A DNA stretch of 7,154 nt, from assembly GCA_963169055.1 (NCBI GenBank), contig CAUJFU010000246.1, positions 1 to 7,154 on the forward strand, read 5' to 3'. The notes under the pieces are model-generated. The model ran no database searches, had not been told where the DNA came from, and worked only from the letters and a program-made list of their open reading frames with translations. The position numbers and the translations under genes were made by a program. Positions 1 to 5,817 of the stretch are shown one piece after another. Position 1 is the stretch's first letter. Every line of letters begins with the position of its first letter. The stretch is from Myxococcota bacterium (GTDB lineage Bacteria > Myxococcota_C > UBA6777).

Positions 1-846
1 CAGGTTGTTTTTGCAGGTGGGCATATAGGTGGTGCTGCTGTTGTAGAAATCTGTGCTGGTGGAGTAGTTTTTGGAGATGATGTTGTTTTGGACGGTGACG
101 GTACCGCCGCTGGCACCGACGTTTGTGTAAAGGCCGTAGTAAGTGTTGAGGGTGATCGTGTTGTTGTCGAGGAGGGATTCGCCCGAAGCACTGGTGGAAG
201 AGATGTAGATGGCGTAGGTGCTGGTGTTTCGGTACACAAGAGACTCGCGCATCGTGAGTTTTGCGTTGTTGGTGTAGACGCCGTTGCTGTTGCGGTGGAT
301 GTTGGCGCGAGTGAGTGTGGGGATGGAGCCTGCGGAGGCGTAAAAGGCGTATTGTGCGGTGTTGGTGATCTCGGTGTCGGTCACGGTTGAGGTTGCGCTA
401 CCTTCGAGATAAAGGCCATATTGGGCATCGCGGATTAGAGCGTGGCTGAGGGTGGCGCTGACGTTTGTTGCGACACGGATGCCGTACCAACAACCTCGCG
501 TCGTTCCTGTTTCGCAGCGAAATTGGATGCGTTCGCTGGAGGTTCCGTTGGCAACGAGGCTTCCGTTGAGGATCAGTTCTACGCGTGCGGTATCATTGCC
601 GCTGACAGAGCCGTCGCTCGAACGAAACAAGACTTCAACGCCGGCATCGATGGTCAGTGTCACGCCCGTATTGACGGTCAGGTCGCCTGTGACGATAACG
701 GGAGATTGGGCTTTGGTCCATTGTGTGTTGGTGTAGAGGGTTCCCGAAACCGTGATGGCATGGGCTTTTGTGGAAATGCCAAACAGAAGAAAGGCAAAGA
801 GCTTTGCCAGCACAAGGATCGAGAAAGAAATAGACCGATGTTTCAT
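1..846 (-). CDS. Secreted right-handed parallel beta-helix repeat protein (3' end outside window)
   Basis: Reading the minus strand from ATG at 846-844 gives 282 codons without a stop up to the window edge, so the C-terminus is missing. A Shine-Dalgarno GGAGA (858-854) lies 7 bases before the start. Residues 1-30 form a signal peptide: MKHR, a hydrophobic core, then a signal peptidase I site ending AHA before ITVSG. Residues about 48-110 have the pattern seen at the start of many such proteins (VTGDLTV, GVTLTIDAGVEVLF, LILNGSLVANG, IQF). Rungs follow with a Y/N-G-[IVL]-Y pattern at about 121, 143, 166, 188, 211 and 237, spaced 22-26 residues, with NNxI-type turns, as expected for PbH1/pectate-lyase-like coils. 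Cys111 and Cys119 could form a disulfide. Location is probably periplasmic or cell-surface. The fold is well supported, but ligand or enzyme activity cannot be judged without the C-terminus. Codons are C- and A-rich, so the + strand looks G/T-rich here. Confidence 0.88.
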   Translation of the reverse strand, partial: MKHRSISFSILVLAKLFAFLLFGISTKAHAITVSGTLYTNTQWTKAQSPVIVTGDLTVNTGVTLTIDAGVEVLFRSSDGSVSGNDTARVELILNGSLVANGTSSERIQFRCETGTTRGCWYGIRVATNVSATLSHALIRDAQYGLYLEGSATSTVTDTEITNTAQYAFYASAGSIPTLTRANIHRNSNGVYTNNAKLTMRESLVYRNTSTYAIYISSTSASGESLLDNNTITLNTYYGLYTNVGASGGTVTVQNNIISKNYSTSTDFYNSSTTYMPTCKNNL

Positions 847-917
847 GAAAAATTCTCCGATGGATGCACACGCGGGTGTTGTTGAACGATGCGCTGCGGC
901 GAGATTGCGGGGATCTC

Positions 918-946
918 AGCCTAGTGTGGGGGCGGCGAAAAGGCAA
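918..946 (-). promoter_or_regulatory. Weak candidate promoter for the beta-helix gene
   Basis: On the minus strand TTGCCT (4 of 6 to TTGACA) is separated by exactly 17 bases from TAGGCT (3 of 6 to TATAAT), about 70 bases before the start codon. The spacing is right but the -10 match is poor, so this is only a candidate. Confidence 0.2.
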
Positions 947-1222
947 GAGCAAACATCCTGTTGGCTACGTTGTGCGGTTGGTTTGCGAGGGTTGCGAGGG
1001 TTGGTTTGTGCCGTATACCGAGCGGCGCGGGAAAGGTTGCGGTGGGTGTGTGCCGTATCATGTCTTTCGCGAGACGACCGAAGCGTTTGCGAACATAAGG
1101 GGAAAAAAAGGGGGAGTGTTGGGTGGGGTTTTTCCCGCAATGAGCGGGTGTGTGATCTTGATCTTTGATCGGATCTTGGAGAGGATACGCGGTCGAGAAA
1201 AGTCATGTACAGCGAACATCAC

Positions 1223-1227
1223 GGAGG
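1223..1227 (+). promoter_or_regulatory. Ribosome-binding site deciding the M20 hydrolase start
   Basis: GGAGG lies 7 bases before ATG at 1235. The frame also has an ATG at 1205, but no Shine-Dalgarno stands before it and the ten extra residues (MYSEHHGGFG) do not resemble the family. The 1235 start is therefore preferred. Confidence 0.85.
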
Positions 1228-1234
1228 TTTCGGG

Positions 1235-2617
1235 ATGACGGAGCAGGTATCCAACAGTCAAACAGTCGAGGTCGCGCCCTTTTCGGTGCAGACATGGGAA
1301 CGCGAAGCGTTGTCGCATTTCAAGGCGCTGTTGCGGATCCCGACGGTGAATCCGCCCGGCAACGAACGTCCTGCGGCGGAGTATCTTGCGGGGGTCTTGG
1401 AGGCGAACGGAATCACGACAAAGATCTTGGAATCGGCTCCGCAACGGGCGAATCTGATCGCACGTTTGGAGGGGGACGGTTCGGCCAAGCCGTTGCTGTT
1501 GGCGGGGCATACCGATGTGGTGCCGGTGGATCGGGAGCATTGGAAACATGATCCTTTTGGGGCTGTCGAGGCGGACGGGCATATCTGGGCGCGTGGTGCG
1601 TTGGATATGAAGAATATGGTTTCGATGTCGCTGATGGTGTTGTTGCGCCTCAAAGCAGAGGGGGTGAGGCTTGCGAGGGATGTGATCTTTTGCGCGGTGG
1701 CGGATGAAGAAGAAGGGTGTCGGTACGGCTCGCGTTTTTTGGTGGACGAGCACCCAGAGATGGTGCGTGCGGAATACATGATCGGAGAAGTCGGTGGTTT
1801 CACGATGTACGTCAACGGGGTGACCTTGTACCCGATCCAAGTGGCCGAAAAAGGCCGTGTCAAGTTGCGGATGATCGCACGCGGCGAACCCGGTCACGGG
1901 TCAATGCCCAAGCGCGATAGCGCGGTGATTCGCCTTGCAGAAGCGGTGGAAAAAGTGGGGAAGTCACGACTGCCGCAACACAATACGCCGATCGTCGAAG
2001 CTTTTCTCTCGAAGTTAGCGGATACGCAAAAGCTGCCTGTCGGGATGATCCTCAAACTCTTGACCCAACCGCAAATCAGCTCTCTTTTGCTAGACAAGTT
2101 GATCCCGAAAGGACTGGCCGCGACCTTTTATGCGCTGTTACACAACACCGTTTCACCCACCATCCTCCAAGCAGGCGTGAAGTTGAATGTGATCCCATCG
2201 GAAGCAACGTGCTTGTTGGATGGTCGGCTATTGCCGGGATTCTCGGGGGCCGATCTCGTGCGCGAGTTGAAGGCTGTCACAGGCGATGCTGTCGAGTTTC
2301 TCATCGATGAAGAAGCGCCTGCAGTCGTCAATCCTTATCACACGGATCTTTACCGCCTGATCGAGCGAAAGATCCGCCAGCACGACGGCGCAGGGATCCC
2401 GATCCCGTACATGATCCCGGGCTTTACAGACGCATGCCAATTTTCTCGGCTTGGGACGGTTTGTTATGGGTTTTCGCCCCTCCAATTGCCGAAAGATGCC
2501 GATTATACGTTCTCTCAGCTTTTTCATGGACACAACGAGCGCGTTCCCGTCGAGGGATTTTTGTGGGGATTGCGCGTTCTCTACGACACCATAAAGACTT
2601 TTTGCCAAGTCGGTTAG
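1235..2617 (+). CDS. M20-family zinc metallohydrolase (peptidase/amidohydrolase)
   Basis: The 460-residue product belongs to the M20 (ArgE/DapE/ACY1/CPG2) family of di-zinc hydrolases, which cleave peptide or N-acyl amide bonds. All expected active-site elements are visible: GHTD (zinc ligand His92, Asp94), ALDMK with bridging Asp124, DEEEG with the catalytic and zinc-binding Glu pair 158/159, Glu185 in a GE motif, and C-terminal HGHNER with ligand His431. The GEPGHGSMP motif around His221 marks the inserted lid/dimerisation domain, roughly residues 203-350. No signal peptide is seen, so it is probably cytoplasmic. The length suits the longer ACY1/carboxypeptidase-S-like branch. The exact substrate cannot be inferred, so no gene symbol is given. 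The glycosyltransferase follows on the same strand after 63 bases, possibly in one transcript. Composition shifts from G/T-rich to more C/A-rich codons near 1940 within the gene. Confidence 0.93.
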   Translation: MTEQVSNSQTVEVAPFSVQTWEREALSHFKALLRIPTVNPPGNERPAAEYLAGVLEANGITTKILESAPQRANLIARLEGDGSAKPLLLAGHTDVVPVDREHWKHDPFGAVEADGHIWARGALDMKNMVSMSLMVLLRLKAEGVRLARDVIFCAVADEEEGCRYGSRFLVDEHPEMVRAEYMIGEVGGFTMYVNGVTLYPIQVAEKGRVKLRMIARGEPGHGSMPKRDSAVIRLAEAVEKVGKSRLPQHNTPIVEAFLSKLADTQKLPVGMILKLLTQPQISSLLLDKLIPKGLAATFYALLHNTVSPTILQAGVKLNVIPSEATCLLDGRLLPGFSGADLVRELKAVTGDAVEFLIDEEAPAVVNPYHTDLYRLIERKIRQHDGAGIPIPYMIPGFTDACQFSRLGTVCYGFSPLQLPKDADYTFSQLFHGHNERVPVEGFLWGLRVLYDTIKTFCQVG

Positions 2618-2634
2618 CTTTTTTGAATACTTTT

Positions 2635-2673
2635 CACGAGAACATCCCCCACGAGAACATACCCCCCACGAGG
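2635..2673 (+). repeat. Three-copy short direct repeat that includes the glycosyltransferase ribosome-binding site
   Basis: CACGAGAACAT occurs at 2635-2645 and again at 2650-2660, a 15-base period with C-runs between. A third, partial copy CACGAGG starts at 2667. The GAGG of that third copy (2670-2673) is the Shine-Dalgarno, 7 bases before ATG at 2681. This fills most of the 63-base gap between the hydrolase and glycosyltransferase genes. No promoter or terminator is evident in that gap. Confidence 0.7.
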
Positions 2674-2680
2674 CGCGCTG

Positions 2681-3718
2681 ATGAAGATCTTGTATGTTGC
2701 GAGTTTTACGCCCGGTTCGTTTGAGAATGCTGAGATGCGGATGAAAGCGCTTGAAGACTTGGGCCACGATGTGTTGGCGCTCAATACAAGCCCTTACCTG
2801 ACGTGGGGAGGGCGTTGGTTGGGGTTTGTGTTTCGGCGTTGGATGATGGGGCATCCTTTTCAGGTGATACAAGAAAGAATCTTGCAGGATGTTCGGCATT
2901 TTCAACCTGAGATCTTGTGGGTTGACAAAGGCCGTTGGATCTGCGCCGATACGCTGCAAAAAGCCAAAAGCGAAGCGGGCCTTCGTTGTATTCACTACAC
3001 ACCCGACCCTGCGCTGATCTTTCATCAAAGTCGCCACTTTGTGCAAGCTTTGCCTTACTACGATATTGTTGTGACAACAAAATCTTATGAAGTGGATCTA
3101 TATCGTTCGTATGGTTGCCGGGATGTGCTCTTGAAACGCTCCACGTACGAGCGGCGCGTGCATATGGTTCCCGACAGAGAAAGCGTTGAGCGGCCCGAAT
3201 TTCTCGTTGATTCGGTGTTTATCGGAAACTATGGTCTCCATCGCGAACTCTTTTTGGAGCCTTTGGTCGAGGCGTCGATTGGGCTTTCGATCTGGGGGTG
3301 GGGCTGGGATCGCTATCCTTCTTCGACTTTGCGATCGTCGATCCGTTATCAGGGGATTATCGGGCCGCGTTATGCGTGTGCTTTAAACGGGGCGCGTCTT
3401 GGTTTGGGGTTGTTATCTCCGCTGGTTCCTGATCAATCGACAACCCGAACTATCGAGATCCCTGCGTGCGGAGGGTTTCTTCTCGCACAACGAACCCCAG
3501 AGCATTTATCTCTTTTTGAAGAAGGAAAAGAAGCAGAATTTTTCTCCTCTGCAAAAGAACTGGTAGACAAAGCACGCTATTATCTGGCGCACCCACAAGA
3601 GCGCGATCGGATCGCCGCCGCCGGTCATTTGCGGTGCGTCAATAGCCCTTACGACAACGATTCTTGTGTTCGAGAAATCATCGAACATTATCAACGAACA
3701 TTTCTTTGTTCAAAGTGA
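2681..3718 (+). CDS. CgeB/DUF3880-like glycosyltransferase
   Basis: The 345-residue product looks like a GT-B glycosyltransferase of the CgeB/YkvP type (Glyco_trans_1_2). These proteins transfer a sugar from a nucleotide-sugar donor and are often found in surface polysaccharide or spore-coat glycosylation loci. The N-terminal half begins with MKILYVASF, a typical first beta strand of a Rossmann domain, and has HYTPDP at 105-110 and TTKSYEVDLYR near 132-141. The C-terminal half has FIGNYG..R at 180-188. It also carries the diagnostic stretch RTIEIPACGGFLL (256-268), PEHLSLFEEGKEAEFF (273-288), then YYLAHPQERDRIAAAGH (300-316). That last block would bind the nucleotide in relatives. No membrane segment or signal peptide is seen, so it is probably cytoplasmic. 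The start is supported by GAGG at 2670-2673. It converges on the LysR gene with 15 bases between stop codons and no clear terminator. The acceptor is unknown. Confidence 0.85.
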   Translation: MKILYVASFTPGSFENAEMRMKALEDLGHDVLALNTSPYLTWGGRWLGFVFRRWMMGHPFQVIQERILQDVRHFQPEILWVDKGRWICADTLQKAKSEAGLRCIHYTPDPALIFHQSRHFVQALPYYDIVVTTKSYEVDLYRSYGCRDVLLKRSTYERRVHMVPDRESVERPEFLVDSVFIGNYGLHRELFLEPLVEASIGLSIWGWGWDRYPSSTLRSSIRYQGIIGPRYACALNGARLGLGLLSPLVPDQSTTRTIEIPACGGFLLAQRTPEHLSLFEEGKEAEFFSSAKELVDKARYYLAHPQERDRIAAAGHLRCVNSPYDNDSCVREIIEHYQRTFLCSK

Positions 3719-3733
3719 ATGTGCCGCGAGGGT

Positions 3734-4630
3734 TTAGGAGAGGGGGCGAGCGCGCAAAAAGGCGGCGAGTTGTCGGAGCTGTGCGTGATGTACAGCATCA
3801 CGAGAGAAGATCAAACGAAAAGAATCCGAAAGCAGAGCCGTTGTTGGAAGAATTTGTTGTAGCCGTCCTTGTTCGAGGTCGGGTTGAACCATGTATTCGG
3901 GGAGAACCGCCACGCCCAAGCCACGCAAGACCATATCGTGTATCGCAAAGCCCGCACCGCACAAGCGAAAAGCGGCAAAGGAAAGCTCGCCTGTTGCGGA
4001 GGTGAGGTAGCGTGTCAAAGGGAGGCTTTCATCGATATCCAAGAGCGTGTGGTATCGGGCATCTTCGGGGGATTGGAAGGGGGATTGTTCTATCAACGCG
4101 GGTGCAGCGACAAAGGCGTAGGTTTCCGTGTGGAGGAACTCTGTTGTCCAGCGTTTGTGAAGAACAGGAGCGCTGGTTACGATGCAGTCGACTTGTCGCG
4201 CTTGCAGTCGTTCTAAGAGATCAGGGCCTGAACCAAAGTACAAATCGATACTCCATCGCGGGCGTTCTGTTTGTAAAGCCAGAATGTTCGGCAAGATCCA
4301 CGACATACCAAGCTCAAAGCGTGTGCCTAGCGTGATCGCCAAAGGCAGCGATTCGCCCGCGTGTACCGCGCTTCGGCAACGTGCGGCCTCGCGTAATGTC
4401 GTTATCGCTGCGTCGATCAACCGATGCCCTGCCTCGGTGAGTTTGACTGCCCGCGCTTCGCGCACGAATAACTCCGCACCAAGCTGCTGCTCCAATTGTT
4501 TGATCCGCTGCCCCAAGGCTGCTGCGGTGATGTGCATCTGCTCCGCTGCGCGTCGAAAGTTTCGATGTTCGGCTGCCGCAAGAAAGTAACGTAGTCCCTC
4601 TAAAGAAGGCAGATCTGCTTGTTCGTACAT
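3734..4630 (-). CDS. LysR-type transcriptional regulator
   Basis: The 298-residue product has the usual LysR length and layout. Residues about 8-68 form the winged helix-turn-helix (LEGLRYFLAAAEHRNFRRAAEQ, then ALGQRIKQLEQQLGAELFVR and LTEAGHRL), followed by a linker helix. The effector-binding domain runs from about 94 to 296, with the family-like GLGVAVLPEYMV at 237-248. Such proteins bind DNA as tetramers and respond to a small inducer, which cannot be guessed here. The start is supported by GAGGAGG (4642-4636), 5 bases before ATG. It is divergent from the exported protein at 4817, and palindromes lie in the shared region, so it may repress its own gene and control that neighbour. It shares no obvious function with the convergent glycosyltransferase gene. 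Confidence 0.95.
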   Translation of the reverse strand: MYEQADLPSLEGLRYFLAAAEHRNFRRAAEQMHITAAALGQRIKQLEQQLGAELFVREARAVKLTEAGHRLIDAAITTLREAARCRSAVHAGESLPLAITLGTRFELGMSWILPNILALQTERPRWSIDLYFGSGPDLLERLQARQVDCIVTSAPVLHKRWTTEFLHTETYAFVAAPALIEQSPFQSPEDARYHTLLDIDESLPLTRYLTSATGELSFAAFRLCGAGFAIHDMVLRGLGVAVLPEYMVQPDLEQGRLQQILPTTALLSDSFRLIFSRDAVHHAQLRQLAAFLRARPLS

Positions 4631-4653
4631 GGGGGCCTCCTCGTGAATAGCTT

Positions 4654-4670
4654 ATAAAGAAAATCTTTAT
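4654..4670. promoter_or_regulatory. Perfect palindrome in the lysR leader, candidate operator
   Basis: The 7-base arms ATAAAGA and TCTTTAT flank AAA with no mismatch. It lies between the predicted lysR promoter and its ribosome-binding site, so a bound protein there could block transcription. It fits T-N13-A rather than the classic LysR T-N11-A, so the assignment is inferred. Confidence 0.45.
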
Positions 4671-4672
4671 CT

Positions 4673-4701
4673 TTTTGTAAATATTATAAATGTTTACAAA
4701 A
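4673..4701. promoter_or_regulatory. Long imperfect palindrome over the lysR promoter, candidate LysR operator
   Basis: The 29-base AT-rich element is centred on 4687. Twelve of 14 base pairs match. The outer nine (TTTTGTAAA against TTTACAAAA) are unbroken, and mismatches are only at 4682/4692 and 4686/4688. It covers the -10 box and part of the spacer of the predicted lysR promoter. The outer half-site TTTACA (4693-4698) also resembles a -35 box facing the gene at 4817, but no good -10 follows it. Confidence 0.5.
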
Positions 4702-4710
4702 GTCAATCAA
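4683..4710 (-). promoter_or_regulatory. Predicted sigma-70-type promoter of the lysR gene
   Basis: On the minus strand TTGATT (4710-4705) is followed after 16 bases by a perfect TATAAT (4688-4683). This predicts a start near 4676 and a leader of about 45 bases before ATG at 4630. An alternative -35, TTGACT (4706-4701), would pair with a poorer TATTTA box (4683-4678) at 17 bases. In either reading the palindrome at 4673-4701 overlaps the promoter, which suggests autoregulation. Confidence 0.6.
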
Positions 4711-4802
4711 GGGGATAGATCAAGCACAGACGGTTGGCGCTCGGGTGAGAAGATGCGCGAAGGACGGACAGAAGAGGTTTCCATCAAACAGGCCGTTTGG
4801 CC

Positions 4803-4808
4803 GAGGAG
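4803..4808 (+). promoter_or_regulatory. Ribosome-binding site deciding the start of the exported protein
   Basis: GAGGAG lies 8 bases before ATG at 4817. The same frame is open from a GTG at 4745, but that start lacks a Shine-Dalgarno and would put 24 polar residues ahead of the signal sequence. The 4817 start is preferred. Confidence 0.75.
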
Positions 4809-4816
4809 TGTGGGTG

Positions 4817-5536
4817 ATGAAAACGATGCGCAAGGATGTGGGTTTATGGATGGTGTTGGGTGCGTGGTGTGTGGCGCAGTGGGGTTGCGGTGTGGCGTCG
4901 GATGAGCAGACACCTGTGTTGTCTGCGCGGGGTGGGTTGATGGGTGAGCTGCCCTTTGCGGCGACGCGAGCAAAAGCAGGCGCAGTGCGTAGCACGCAGA
5001 TGAAAGTGCAAGCCTTTGTTGGCAACCAACAGATCTTGGCGGAAGGTGCGCGCTATCGCCGATTGTATCCCGTGGGTCTTTGGAAGGGAGCGTGGAAACA
5101 CAAGGATCAAACGGTGTTTTCGATGACGCTCGATTTGCGGGGAAAAGAGGGAGCGGATTTGCGGTCAGTGTTGCGAAAAACGCGAGCACAGCGTTCTTTG
5201 GGCGCATCGTTGATTGGGAAAGCCCATGCTTGCGGGCCTTATGGCGAAGAGATGCGGCTTGCGGCTGTTGCGCGTTGGTCTGTGACTTCGGCGCAATGGG
5301 GCGGTGCGTTGGACGGCGATGTCGTGACGTACGATGACTTCCAACATTCGGCGGGATTCAACTTGCGTGGTGGAGGGGTTTTGTTGTCGGGATCGGTGTT
5401 TGTGGACTACAAGACCCAAAAGCGCAAGGTGGCGGGTTCTGTGACGGTGGAGAAAAAAGCAGCGGACGGCAAGATCTCGTACGAGCATTTAGGCAACTTT
5501 GATCTAGAGCAGGTGGATGGGAGTTCGGATCTGTGA
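4817..5536 (+). CDS. Unrecognised exported protein (signal peptide, possible lipoprotein)
   Basis: I do not recognise the family of this 239-residue protein. Residues 1-6 (MKTMRK) are basic, and about 8-23 are hydrophobic (VGLWMVLGAWCVAQWG), giving an N-terminal export signal. Cys24 follows Gly23, but positions -3 and -2 are Gln and Trp. The lipobox is therefore poor, and cleavage by signal peptidase I after GVA (residue 27) is as likely. The mature part has many Val/Thr/Gly/aromatic alternations (TVFSMTLDLRG at 99-109, FNLRGGGVLLSGSVFVDYKT at 181-200, KVAGSVTVEKK at 204-214), which suggests beta-strands. Cys139 is the only mature-region cysteine beyond Cys24. It is divergent from the LysR gene, which may control it. 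The end overlaps a GTG in another frame, but nothing convincing is translated there. Export is fairly sure; function is unknown. Confidence 0.75.
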   Translation: MKTMRKDVGLWMVLGAWCVAQWGCGVASDEQTPVLSARGGLMGELPFAATRAKAGAVRSTQMKVQAFVGNQQILAEGARYRRLYPVGLWKGAWKHKDQTVFSMTLDLRGKEGADLRSVLRKTRAQRSLGASLIGKAHACGPYGEEMRLAAVARWSVTSAQWGGALDGDVVTYDDFQHSAGFNLRGGGVLLSGSVFVDYKTQKRKVAGSVTVEKKAADGKISYEHLGNFDLEQVDGSSDL

Positions 5537-5817
5537 GAAAGGGTGTTATCGAGACGAGTTTTACGGGGGTGTTTGGGGAGGGCGGATCGTGTGCGTTGAA
5601 GGAAGTGGCAGGGGTTGCGAGGAAGTTGGGGGGATTGGACGAAGGGGCAGGGGTTGAAAATGTTCGCGGCGGTGTTAGTTTGGGGAACGACAGCGGAACG
5701 CAATGTGGACGCGATGTGGGTTGTGCCGTGGCCGTTGCGGGGGTTGATCGATGTTAAATAGCCCCAGATACACCGAGAGAAGCGAGGCATAGCTTCGCGA
5801 ACGAAAGGGAGGAGAGG
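5537..5817. other. G-rich intergenic gap with no certain gene
   Basis: This stretch separates the two unrecognised envelope genes. A GTG-started frame (5533-5757, 74 codons) overlaps the preceding stop. It is Gly/Val-rich with no recognisable feature and is probably chance. GGCAGGGGTTG occurs twice (5607-5617 and 5646-5656), and G-runs at 5611-5614, 5628-5633, 5644-5647 and 5650-5653 lie close together. No clear terminator for the upstream gene and no good promoter for the downstream gene were found, so read-through between them is possible. Confidence 0.5.
5660..5761 (+). CDS. Possible 33-residue small protein (doubtful)
   Basis: ATG at 5660 is preceded by AGGGG (5649-5653), 6 bases away, and the frame ends at TAG 5759-5761. 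The predicted peptide starts MFAAVLVWGTTAERN and ends WPLRGLIDVK, with hydrophobic and Trp-containing segments but no recognisable family. The surrounding DNA is G-rich, so both the Shine-Dalgarno match and the open frame could be chance. Confidence 0.18.
   Translation: MFAAVLVWGTTAERNVDAMWVVPWPLRGLIDVK

Larger units (their letters stand above)
847..1234. other. Divergent intergenic region, no gene seen
   Basis: This 388-base stretch lies between the divergent starts of the beta-helix gene and the M20 hydrolase, so it should hold both promoters. Short frames in it overlap each other and lack family-like sequence. Visible items are a tandem 9-base repeat GCGAGGGTT (985-993, 994-1002), a direct repeat TGTGCCGTAT (1007-1016 and 1049-1058, 42 bases apart), a purine run at about 1097-1116, a hairpin CCCGC/GCGGG (1134-1148), and four GATC sites within 1154-1175. 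A weak minus-strand promoter candidate for the beta-helix gene is TTGCCT (946-941), 17 bases, TAGGCT (923-918). I saw no convincing plus-strand sigma-70 promoter for the hydrolase. Confidence 0.6.

Noticed and set aside
88-885. Plus-strand open frames opposite the beta-helix gene
   Set aside because: They are Gly/Val/Asp-rich antisense shadows. The minus-strand frame has a signal peptide, a ribosome-binding site and regular beta-helix rungs.
1134-1148. CCCGC/GCGGG hairpin next to a T-run as a terminator
   Set aside because: The T-run lies before the hairpin on the plus strand and becomes an A-run after it on the minus strand, so it does not terminate in either direction.
1058-1897. Minus-strand open frame (279 codons) opposite the M20 hydrolase
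   Set aside because: It is antisense to conserved zinc-site motifs, and its own product is Arg/His/Gln-rich without recognisable features.
2594-2624. GACTT/AAGTC stem followed by a T-run at the hydrolase stop as a terminator
   Set aside because: The stem is only 5 weak pairs and the T-run starts 7 bases beyond it.
2228-3046. Minus-strand open frame (272 codons) across the hydrolase and glycosyltransferase junction
   Set aside because: It runs antisense across two well-supported genes and shows no family pattern.
4693-4721. TTTACA with TAGATC as a plus-strand promoter for the gene at 4817
   Set aside because: The -35 is good but the -10 matches only 3 of 6, so it is mentioned as context and not called.
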